Part shown: in pieces, positions 1-4,783 of the stretch | Layout of the letters: every line of letters starts with the position of its first letter | Numbering within the stretch: the stretch's first letter is position 1 | Source of the DNA: Pseudomonadota bacterium | Lineage (GTDB): Bacteria; Chloroflexota; UBA6077; JAJPHF01 | Length of the DNA: 6,113 nucleotides | Assembly (NCBI GenBank): GCA_021325365.1 | Contig: JAJPHF010000020.1 | Coordinates: 1 to 6,113 of the forward strand | Direction of reading: 5' to 3' | Position numbers and translations under genes: made by a program | The notes under the pieces: generated by a model | Database searches by the model: none | What the model was told of the DNA's origin: nothing | Seen by the model: the letters and a program-made list of their open reading frames with translations, nothing else

Positions 1-364
1 CCCCCTGGGAGAGGGTCGGGGTGAGGGCCCGCCCCGGTAGGGCAGCCGCCGGATCGGAGCAGCCCAGCGGTTGCCGACCGCTCACCCAGGCTGCCAACCG
101 CAATAGCCAGGCCGCGAGGCGCGCGGTAGGGCCCGCCGTCCGGCGCGACGTGGTCGCCGTCCCTACCCGTACACGCCTCCCCCGCGCCCGCCGCCCGCGC
201 CCGGCCCGGGGCCACCCCCGCCGGCCTGGCCCGCGGCGGAACAGCGGAGGAGTATCGTACGGGGTAAACGATGCGACCTTCCGCGCCCGACCAGCACGCT
301 GCATCCCGCGCCCGGCCTGGCAATTCGCCATCCCAGGAGGGAGCATCGTTTGACCGTTCCTCGG
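1..364 (+). repeat. Left arm of a ~365 bp inverted repeat, non-coding
   Basis: This segment matches the reverse complement of 5745-6113. The outermost 107 bases are identical; the first mismatch is at 108 (C here, G in the other arm). Bases 108-248 are similar with several substitutions and a few 1-bp indels. Bases 249-360 align without gaps. Similarity stops just after the shared GACCGTTCCTCGG. Open frames across it are not conserved between the arms because indels change the frame, so I read it as non-coding. The outer part can fold: GGCAGCC (41-47) pairs with GGCTGCC (89-95), enclosing AGCGGT (66-71) paired with ACCGCT (77-82). It lies upstream of the Rieske gene in the same orientation as the right arm lies upstream of the MOSC gene. 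It may be a dispersed intergenic repeat or a duplicated regulatory region. Confidence 0.9.
249..360 (+). promoter_or_regulatory. Conserved 112-bp core of the left repeat arm
   Basis: Aligned to 5749-5860 of the other strand, this core has no gaps and 14 mismatches by hand count (about 87% identity). The first 42 and last 21 bases are identical and the changes cluster in the middle. It begins GGAGTATCGTAC and ends GGAGCATCGTTTGACCGTTCC minus its last base or so, giving two related GGAG[T/C]ATCGT boxes in direct orientation. AAACGATGC (266-274) and GCATCGTTT (343-351) form a perfect 9-bp inverted repeat separated by 68 nt, the same spacing as in the other arm. This pattern fits paired protein-binding sites or a long-range RNA stem. 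The function is unknown and the regulatory label is inference. Confidence 0.45.
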
Positions 365-464
365 ATACATTCATCCACCCGCGGGCGGGGGCTCGGCCGG
401 CGCGATCGAGTGCGCTCCTACCCCGCGGCGCAAGGATGGGGGTCACTCACTGCCTCGTGTCGCT

Positions 465-494
465 TTGACCGACGGCCGAGTGGCGCGCTAGACT
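465..494 (+). promoter_or_regulatory. Sigma70-type promoter for the Rieske oxygenase gene
   Basis: TTGACC at 465-470 matches the -35 consensus at five of six positions. After an 18-bp spacer, TAGACT at 489-494 matches the -10 consensus at four of six. Transcription would start near 501, giving a leader of about 45 nt before the ATG at 547. It is the best promoter-like pair upstream of this gene and lies outside the repeat arm. Confidence 0.5.
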
Positions 495-546
495 GGGCCG
501 GCCGCGCTCGACGACCGAACGCAGCGCCGGCCGGGCTGGGGGTGCG

Positions 547-1794
547 ATGACGCGCGAAACCACCGCATCGGCGACCGATCTGGTCCGCGTAGGCAAGGGC
601 ACGCTGGGCGGCGACTGGCTGCGCCGCTACTGGCTGGCCGTGAGCCGTGCCGAGGACCTGCACGACGTGCCGCAGGCCGTGCGCCTGCTGGGCGAGGACC
701 TCGTCCTCTTCCGCGATGGCGCGGGGCGCCCGGGCTTGCTCGGTATCGCCTGCCCGCACCGCGGCACGTCGCTGGAATACGGCGACGCGGAGGCCGCGGG
801 GCTGCGCTGCCCGTATCACGGCTGGCTGTTCGACGTGACGGGCCAATGCCTGGAGCAGCCGGCCGAGCCGAAGGACAGCACGTTCTACCGCCGCGTGCGC
901 CACACCGCCTACCCCGTGCGCGAGCTAGGCGGCCTGCTGTTCGCTTACCTCGGCCCGGACGGGGACGACCCGCCGCCGCTACCGCGCTACGCGCCATTGG
1001 TCGAGCCCGGCCAACGACAGCTCGAGCCGCCGCGGCACCTGGACTACAACTGGTTCAACTTCTGGGAGAACTCGGCCGACCCCTGCCACATCTCGATCCT
1101 GCACCGCTTCAGCGCCTACGGCGCGCAGACCTGGGGCAATCAGTTCTTCGACTACCATGACATGCCGGCCTTCGAGCCCGTCGAGCAGGACTACGGGCTG
1201 ACGATCGTCATGCGGAAGCCGGGGCCGACGCCGGACACCGAGTTCGTGGACGAGATGAGCCTGGCGCTGCCGAGCGTCATCCAGATCGGCGATACGGAGT
1301 TCGTGCATCTGCGGCTGGAGCAGGCAGAGGCACTCGCCGGCGGCTCGCACAACGCCCACCTGTTGTTCCTGACACCGACCGACGACGACCACTTCACGAT
1401 CTTCACCGTGGACAACTACACCGGCCCCGAGCCCGACTTCTTCGCCCGACTGCAGCAGATGCGCGCCCACGAGGTCCCGCGGCAAGCGGTGGCATCCTAC
1501 GACCGGCGCAAGTACATGCCGTTCCGTGGCAGCGTGCGCGACGAGGACGTGGTGACGCAGGCGACGCAGGGCCTGCTGGGCGAGCGGAGCGAGCGCCTGG
1601 CGACCTCCGACCGCGGCGTGATCGCGCTGCGTCGCATCGCCCGCGAGGCCGCCGAGGCGGCGCGGCGTGGCGCGCGCCCGAAGGGTGTCCTCGCGCCCGA
1701 GCAGGCCGACGAGGTGATCCGCCTCGACACCTTCGTCGGCATGCGGCCGAAGTCAGCCGTGCCAGCGCGCTACACCGGCGCGCCGGCTGGGTGA
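547..1794 (+). CDS. Rieske non-heme iron oxygenase, alpha (catalytic) subunit
   Basis: This 415-residue protein is the terminal oxygenase of a ring-hydroxylating or O-demethylating system. These enzymes are cytoplasmic and use O2 and electrons from a separate reductase. The N-terminal Rieske [2Fe-2S] domain is seen as C69-P-H71-R-G-T and C88-P-Y-H91-G-W, the CxH-16-CxxH spacing of the family. The catalytic domain has D178-P-C-H181-I-S-I-L-H186, which supplies the bridging Asp and two iron-binding His. A late acidic patch, RDED (331-334), sits where the family has its third, carboxylate iron ligand (probably D334). The length is normal for a phthalate/phenoxybenzoate or LigXa-like alpha subunit, and all key residues are present. 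The ATG at 547 follows GGGGGTG, and the Rieske fold needs this full N-terminus. No reductase, ferredoxin or beta subunit lies nearby, so partners must be encoded elsewhere. The substrate cannot be told from sequence; an aromatic acid or methoxy-aromatic is the family expectation. Confidence 0.93.
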   Translation: MTRETTASATDLVRVGKGTLGGDWLRRYWLAVSRAEDLHDVPQAVRLLGEDLVLFRDGAGRPGLLGIACPHRGTSLEYGDAEAAGLRCPYHGWLFDVTGQCLEQPAEPKDSTFYRRVRHTAYPVRELGGLLFAYLGPDGDDPPPLPRYAPLVEPGQRQLEPPRHLDYNWFNFWENSADPCHISILHRFSAYGAQTWGNQFFDYHDMPAFEPVEQDYGLTIVMRKPGPTPDTEFVDEMSLALPSVIQIGDTEFVHLRLEQAEALAGGSHNAHLLFLTPTDDDHFTIFTVDNYTGPEPDFFARLQQMRAHEVPRQAVASYDRRKYMPFRGSVRDEDVVTQATQGLLGERSERLATSDRGVIALRRIAREAAEAARRGARPKGVLAPEQADEVIRLDTFVGMRPKSAVPARYTGAPAG

Positions 1795-1898
1795 GCGCCG
1801 GTCACCACCGCCGCTGCTCGACGGCCAAGCCGTGCGGATCAGCTCGTCGCCGGCGAGCCGAATCCCTAGCCCGGCGATGCACGGCGCCGGAGACGACG

Positions 1899-1933
1899 AA
1901 GCACCCCTGGTGTACACGCCACCAGGGGTGCTT
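1899..1933. terminator. Bidirectional hairpin between convergent genes
   Basis: AAGCACCCCTGGTG (1899-1912) and CACCAGGGGTGCTT (1920-1933) form a perfect 14-bp stem with a 7-nt loop. It lies 104 bp after the stop of the Rieske gene and 19 bp after the stop of the convergent 31-aa gene, where a shared terminator would be expected. The following T-run is poor on both strands: TTCAG on plus, TTCGTCGTCT on minus. It could therefore be a weak intrinsic terminator or an mRNA-stabilising hairpin. Confidence 0.65.
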
Positions 1934-1952
1934 CAGCCGCGCGCCACGCGGC

Positions 1953-2048
1953 TTACCAGAAGTAAGGGTAGTACAGCGCGGGATACGGCGGGACGAACCC
2001 GTACGCGGGAACCCAGCGCGGCCCGAACGGCGTCGGTACAACTACCAT
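1953..2048 (-). CDS. 31-aa proline- and aromatic-rich micro-protein, function unknown
   Basis: The frame runs from ATG (2048-2046) to TAA (1955-1953) and encodes 31 residues. It starts MVVVPTPFGPRW and ends PPYPALYYPYFW. Its composition is extreme: 8 Pro, 5 Tyr, 3 Phe, 2 Trp and 5 Val, with one charged residue (Arg11) and no Cys, Ser, Lys, Asp or Glu. The start is backed by a near-perfect Shine-Dalgarno, GGAAGGAGT at 2056-2064, about 8 nt from the ATG and inside an A/G-rich tract unusual in this GC-rich window. The stop is followed 19 bp later by a strong hairpin (1899-1933). Start, ribosome site, stop and terminator together make it look like a monocistronic gene. I recognise no family. Possibilities are a regulatory leader peptide, a membrane-surface peptide or the precursor of a modified peptide, but no modifying enzyme is nearby. 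It overlaps no better frame. Confidence 0.66.
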   Translation of the reverse strand: MVVVPTPFGPRWVPAYGFVPPYPALYYPYFW

Positions 2049-2055
2049 CGTTGTC

Positions 2056-2064
2056 ACTCCTTCC
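2056..2064 (-). promoter_or_regulatory. Strong Shine-Dalgarno site of the 31-aa gene
   Basis: On the minus strand this reads GGAAGGAGT, preceded by an A6 run (GGGAAAAAAGG) and followed by GACAACG and the ATG. It is one of the two closest matches to the anti-Shine-Dalgarno sequence in the window, and it fixes the start of the micro-gene. Confidence 0.65.
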
Positions 2065-2191
2065 TTTTTTCCCTTAGCTCGGAGCCGCTGGCCCGTACCA
2101 GCCGCTCCTTACGTAGTTAATGTAGCGCGCCCCGGCCGAGCGGCTTGTTAAGGCCGTTACAGGTCTTCTGTGAACTGCGTCACATTGAGGT

Positions 2192-2218
2192 ACCGACGAA
2201 GTACGATGCTCCGTCGGT
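2192..2218. promoter_or_regulatory. Small inverted repeat enclosing a GGAGCATCGTAC box
   Basis: ACCGACG (2192-2198) and CGTCGGT (2212-2218) form a perfect 7-bp stem around 13 nt. On the minus strand the loop side carries GGAGCATCGTAC (2212-2201). This differs by one base from GGAGTATCGTAC in the two repeat arms and matches their second box, GGAGCATCGT, exactly over 10 bases. It lies about 150 bp upstream of the 31-aa gene in the same orientation. An operator or leader structure is possible, but this is inference. Confidence 0.3.
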
Positions 2219-2234
2219 GCTGCAGGGGAGCCTC

Positions 2235-2269
2235 GGGAGTGCCGCCTGCGGCAGCCTCGCCTTGACCTC
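2235..2269 (+). repeat. 35-bp direct repeat, copy 1
   Basis: This copy is identical over 35 bases to 2310-2344, with a start-to-start distance of 75 bp. The unit begins GGGAGTGCCGCCTGCGGCA and ends CCTTGACCTC. It contains the near-palindrome TGCCGC-CT-GCGGCA. The sequences between and around the copies do not match, so this is a dispersed pair, not a tandem array. Confidence 0.85.
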
Positions 2270-2309
2270 AGGTACGTCTCGGAGCGGCGCAAGGCGGCGG
2301 CCCGGGTCA

Positions 2310-2344
2310 GGGAGTGCCGCCTGCGGCAGCCTCGCCTTGACCTC
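2310..2344 (+). repeat. 35-bp direct repeat, copy 2
   Basis: This is the second perfect copy of the unit at 2235-2269, with the internal TGCCGC-CT-GCGGCA stem retained. A related core, GCCGCCTGCGGC, recurs near 3287-3298 inside the 3' end of the DUF1989 gene, suggesting a REP-like intergenic element family. Confidence 0.85.
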
Positions 2345-2453
2345 GGGGGCCGCGGTGGCTAAGGCTCGGGGCGATTATGGATCGGCGCCGAGAGGGTAAG
2401 CACGCAGGCCCCGGCGCGCGGCCTACTTCCAGGCGCTTGTCCGCAGGCCGCTC

Positions 2454-3160
2454 GTGGCGGCGCGGGCCGGCGCGCCGGCGCCCAGCCCGCCGGCCGCGCC
2501 GGCCCGGCCGAGGGCGGCGCAGTCGGCCACGGCCACGACGCCATCGCCCACGCCGCGGGCCGTCGCGGTGCCGAGTCCCGCGCCCCAAGCGCCGGGCCGC
2601 CTGGCGCCGTGGCAGGCCGAGTGGGACCGTAGGCTCGCTGCCGCCAGACAAGCGGGTAAGCTGGCCGTATCCGCGCCGGTGGGCGACGTGTGGCGCAACG
2701 CGCTCATGGTCTTCAGCAGGCTGACCCGGACGTCGCCCTGGAGCTAACCGGATTCAGCAGCCGCGACTTCTGGCCGCGCGTCGCGCAGCGGCGCCAGGCC
2801 GAGCAGCATCTCTGGGACCTGCGCGAGGGAGGGCCGGATATCACGGTCTCCAACGCGATCAACGCCGGGGAGCTGGCGCCGATTTGCCCCTTGCGGCTCC
2901 TGCTCAAGGTGACCGACGACAGCAAGTGACTACAAGGGCTCGACGGGCTGTTCGCGGACGATGCGGGCCAGTACCAGCCGAGCTTCATGGCCCACGGGTC
3001 GTCGCCAGCAGCTGAACAGCCGCCGCCTGGACGTGGCGCCCGGCCATCCGCCGACGCTGTCCCCCCGAGCCACCTCGACCAGTACGTGCCGAGCCAGGCG
3101 GAGAGGCATGCGCCGCTACTGGAGCAGACGCTGAGCATCGTGCGGGAGCTTATTCGCTAG
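2454..3160 (+). pseudogene. Decayed extracellular solute-binding protein of an ABC transporter
   Basis: Three frames join into one recognisable but broken protein. From 2454 (GTG; the true start is lost) come an Ala/Pro linker typical of an exported lipoprotein and then WQAEWDRRLAAARQAGKLAV, GDVWRNALMVF. Near 2711 a missing base shifts the frame; reading continues as QQADPDVALELTGFSSRDFW, then RQAEQHLWDLREGGPDI and KVTDDSK. TGA at 2927-2929 replaces an expected TGG (Trp). After it, LQGLDGLFADDAGQYQPSF continues the same frame. Around 3005 it breaks again (LNSRRLD in another frame), and the middle of the protein is missing. The C-terminus DQYVPSQAERHAPLLEQ...VRELIR then ends at TAG 3158-3160. 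Members of this iron/polyamine-type binding protein class are usually about twice this length. No permease or ATPase gene is present. I assign the family from memory of the motifs. TGA is a true stop in neighbouring genes, so readthrough is unlikely. Confidence 0.78.
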
Positions 3161-3183
3161 CGCGAGTGGACAGAAGGGAAAGG

Positions 3184-3198
3184 TGGGGGACGCCCCCA
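3184..3198 (-). terminator. Hairpin downstream of the DUF1989 gene
   Basis: On the minus strand TGGGGG-CGT-CCCCCA forms a 6-bp stem with a 3-nt loop, followed by CCTTTCCCTTCTGT, a broken pyrimidine/T tract. It starts about 54 nt after the TAA of the DUF1989 gene. It could equally stop transcription of the decayed gene from the other side. It is a modest intrinsic terminator candidate. Confidence 0.45.
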
Positions 3199-3251
3199 TA
3201 CCCCCCGGGTAAGAGAAGAGCTGCGGTGTTCTCACGGGAAAGGCTCCCTGG

Positions 3252-3953
3252 TTATCCAGGCTGTGAGCGGGTCGCGCTTCGGACGGCCGCCTGCGGCGCG
3301 GCGGTTGGCTCGAAGATGAGCACGTCGATGGCTTTGCCGCCCACGGTGAGGTCGGGACAGGCGCTAATGGCGACGAGGGCATCCATTTCGGCGCGGAACT
3401 CGACGTAGGTGCCGGGGCGGGGGCGGATGTTGGTGTTCGCCATGCGGCCTGTCTGCGGGTCGATGGCCAGCGTCTGGAAGAGGTTGAACGGGCTCGGCAC
3501 GTCCTCGGGCGGGACGCCATAGGGGGCGAGCGCGGTCGAGAGGTTCTCCCAACAGCCGTGGTCGGGCAGGTCGTCGGGACGGATCGGGCGGTTGTAATAC
3601 TCGGCCAGGCGGCCCTCGTCGGCGGCACGCTGGAAGCGGCGACCGCTGCACATGCCTTTCTGAAGGTCGTGCGTGCCCTGGTCGGCGTAGGTGTCGGCGA
3701 CGATGGCGAGCAGCGGGTTGTTGGCCTTGGTCATCAGCACGTCGCCGGCGCTGATCCAGATCTTGCTGTTGTAGGTCTTGGTGCGGGCCTGGTCGAAGCG
3801 CTCGCGCAGATCGTGGCGGTTGAAGGCCACGAAGTCGGCAATCGTCGTGCCGCTCACGCGCAGGTGCTGGCCACGCGCCAGCTCGAACGCCATGCCGCTG
3901 TTGGGCGGGATGGTGGCTTGCTGGATGATCCGCTCGGGCACAGAAACCTCCAT
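3252..3953 (-). CDS. DUF1989 / urea carboxylase-associated family protein (orphan)
   Basis: This protein of up to 233 residues matches the DUF1989 family. It has an N-terminal GQHLRVSGTTIADFVAFN segment (28-45), GMCSGRRF (100-107), a metal-site-like DHGCWENL (131-138), SPFNLF (154-159) and a C-terminal RPGTYVEFRAEMDALVAISA (179-198) region. Candidate metal ligands are C102, H132 and C134. Known relatives (UAAP1/UAAP2) act as the two-subunit carboxyguanidine deiminase in guanidine breakdown, next to a urea/guanidine carboxylase. Here only one DUF1989 gene is present and no carboxylase, so its substrate is unknown and it is likely a different subgroup. The ATG at 3953 has no ribosome site. A GTG at 3941, four codons in, is preceded by GGAGG with 5-nt spacing and may be the real start (229 residues). 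The gene is divergent from the 90-aa gene. Confidence 0.88.
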   Translation of the reverse strand: MEVSVPERIIQQATIPPNSGMAFELARGQHLRVSGTTIADFVAFNRHDLRERFDQARTKTYNSKIWISAGDVLMTKANNPLLAIVADTYADQGTHDLQKGMCSGRRFQRAADEGRLAEYYNRPIRPDDLPDHGCWENLSTALAPYGVPPEDVPSPFNLFQTLAIDPQTGRMANTNIRPRPGTYVEFRAEMDALVAISACPDLTVGGKAIDVLIFEPTAAPQAAVRSATRSQPG

Positions 3954-4291
3954 GATGGGCCAGGCTGCAGGCCGGATGCGGGGTGGCTAGGCCCGGCGTG
4001 TCGTGAGCCCCGAACGCTAGCGATCAGGCGGGGCGGCGATGGGCGCGCCAGAGCCGCTCCCCTGAGCGCCGAGCTGGCGCCGCTCGACGTAGCGCCAGCG
4101 CCGTCGCCGGGCCTGCCGCCCCGCCGGGGCGGGCGATTCTCCACATCATCTCCACGCGCGCGGGCCGGCCCTCGGCATGGGCCGTGCAGGGTGAATCCCT
4201 CTGGGGATGATAGCCCGGCCGCGCGAGCAGCGCCGCGCCCCGGCCCCCGAGGGAACCCTGGCGCATCCATGGCGCCCAAGGAGACAAGCTC
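3954..4291. other. Divergent intergenic region with two GC-rich inverted repeats
   Basis: No convincing gene is seen here; the region should carry promoters for the DUF1989 gene (leftward) and the 90-aa gene (rightward). GCTGGCGC (4073-4080) and GCGCCAGC (4092-4099) form a perfect 8-bp inverted repeat around 11 nt. CCGCCCC (4116-4122) and GGGGCGG (4126-4132) form a tight 7-bp hairpin. Neither has a T-run. No -35/-10 pair with good spacing is clear on either strand. Confidence 0.45.
4073..4099. promoter_or_regulatory. 8-bp inverted repeat, possible operator
   Basis: GCTGGCGC, an 11-nt spacer and GCGCCAGC give a 27-bp site centred about 130 bp upstream of the DUF1989 start and 205 bp upstream of the 90-aa gene. 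The centre-to-centre distance of 19 bp would put the half-sites on nearly the same face of the helix. GC-rich inverted repeats arise often by chance in this composition, so the role is uncertain. Confidence 0.25.
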
Positions 4292-4564
4292 ATGCGACCG
4301 TTGCGCTACGCCATCGTCTTGGGACTCGTCGTGCTGCTCGGCGCCGTCCTGGTGCCGACGCTCTGGGCGGCGCCGCCGGCGCAGCAGCCCATCGATCCGA
4401 CGCTCGTACCAATCCCCACCACCGCGCTCCTGCCCACGGAGTCCCCCCTACAGCCTATCGCGCCCGCGCCCACGCCGTTCACCTTGCCGACGAGCATGCC
4501 CATGCCCACCATGCTCCCGCTGCCGACACCGATGCCCGTGCCCACGCTCCTGCCGCTGCCCTGA
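4292..4564 (+). CDS. Small exported proline-rich protein, function unknown
   Basis: This 90-residue protein has a clear N-terminal export signal or membrane anchor: MRPLR, then a long hydrophobic stretch YAIVLGLVVLLGAVLVPTLWA (residues 6-26). A likely signal peptidase cut lies near LWA|AP (26/27). The rest is low-complexity: Pro, Thr, Leu and Met dominate, with loose repeats such as TLPTSMPMPTM, LPLPTPMPVPT and LLPLP at the very end. There is no Cys and almost no charge after the signal. The start is well supported: AAGGAGA at 4278-4284 lies 7 nt before the ATG. Pro/Thr tails like this often act as extended spacers on the cell surface, but here no folded domain follows, so the protein is all signal plus spacer. 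I recognise no family. It is transcribed alone, divergent from the DUF1989 gene and convergent with the MOSC gene. Confidence 0.72.
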   Translation: MRPLRYAIVLGLVVLLGAVLVPTLWAAPPAQQPIDPTLVPIPTTALLPTESPLQPIAPAPTPFTLPTSMPMPTMLPLPTPMPVPTLLPLP

Positions 4565-4594
4565 GGCGCGAGACGCGCGAAGTCCATACCTATC

Positions 4595-4615
4595 GCCCCG
4601 GGTGTTCGCCCGGGC
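4595..4615 (+). terminator. GC hairpin downstream of the 90-aa gene
   Basis: GCCCCGGG and CCCGGGC pair as a 7-bp stem with one bulged C around TGTTCG. The hairpin begins 30 bp after the stop at 4564. No T-run follows, so it is at best a weak or Rho-assisted terminator. Confidence 0.35.
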
Positions 4616-4761
4616 ATGCGGCCGAGGCCGCGCTCGCGCGCTCGGCGGCGGGCGCCCCGGCCTGCCGGCGCTGCGACCGCGCGCTGCCGCAGCGGGCGCG
4701 CCGCGATCGCCGGCCCGCCGTGGGCCGCGAGCAAGCCAGGGGACCCGGCCGACAGGCGGCC

Positions 4762-4783
4762 GCCCGGCGGCCGGCCGCCGGGC
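4762..4783. repeat. 22-bp perfect GC palindrome touching the MOSC stop codon
   Basis: GCCCGGCGGCC followed by GGCCGCCGGGC is a perfect 11+11 palindrome made only of G and C. Its last base is the final base of the MOSC stop codon (TAG on the minus strand, 4785-4783). It would fold in the MOSC transcript right after the stop, but no T-run follows. It may serve as an mRNA 3' hairpin or part of a shared end for two convergent genes. Confidence 0.6.

Larger units (their letters stand above)
2065..2453. other. Non-coding stretch with repeats between the micro-gene and a pseudogene
   Basis: I find no convincing gene in these ~390 bases. The part nearest 2065 should hold the promoter of the 31-aa gene on the minus strand, but no pair with good spacing stands out. 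TTCACA and TTAACA near 2150-2180 are spaced 17 bp apart, and the second is a poor -10. The region also contains a small hairpin (2192-2218), the box GGAGCATCGTAC on the minus strand (2201-2212) and two copies of a 35-bp direct repeat. The right end probably holds the degraded start of the solute-binding protein remnant. In frame 2, GGC-GCT-TGT at 2432-2440 reads Gly-Ala-Cys, like a lipobox, but no intact signal peptide can be assembled. Confidence 0.5.

Noticed and set aside
261..274. GGTAAACGATG resembling the GCCGTAAACGATG region of 16S rRNA
   Set aside because: The match is about 10 bases and neighbouring 16S sequence is absent; chance similarity.
21..353. Open frame of 110 codons in the left repeat arm, with a similar start to a frame in the right arm (5842-6093)
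   Set aside because: The two translations agree only while the DNA is identical, then diverge by frameshift. The composition is Arg/Pro/Ala-rich, as in random GC-rich DNA. The DNA, not the protein, is conserved.
1774..1802. ACCGGCGC / GCGCCGGT inverted repeat across the Rieske stop codon as a terminator
   Set aside because: The 8-bp stem has a 13-nt loop and no T-run, and it overlaps coding sequence. The hairpin at 1899-1933 is much stronger.
2235..2344. CRISPR array from the 35-bp repeated unit
   Set aside because: There are only two copies with one 40-bp spacer, no third degenerate copy and no cas genes.
2927..2929. TGA inside the solute-binding protein as recoding (Trp or selenocysteine)
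   Set aside because: TGA ends both the Rieske gene (1792-1794) and the 90-aa gene (4562-4564). The same frame also has a nearby frameshift and an internal deletion, so decay is simpler.
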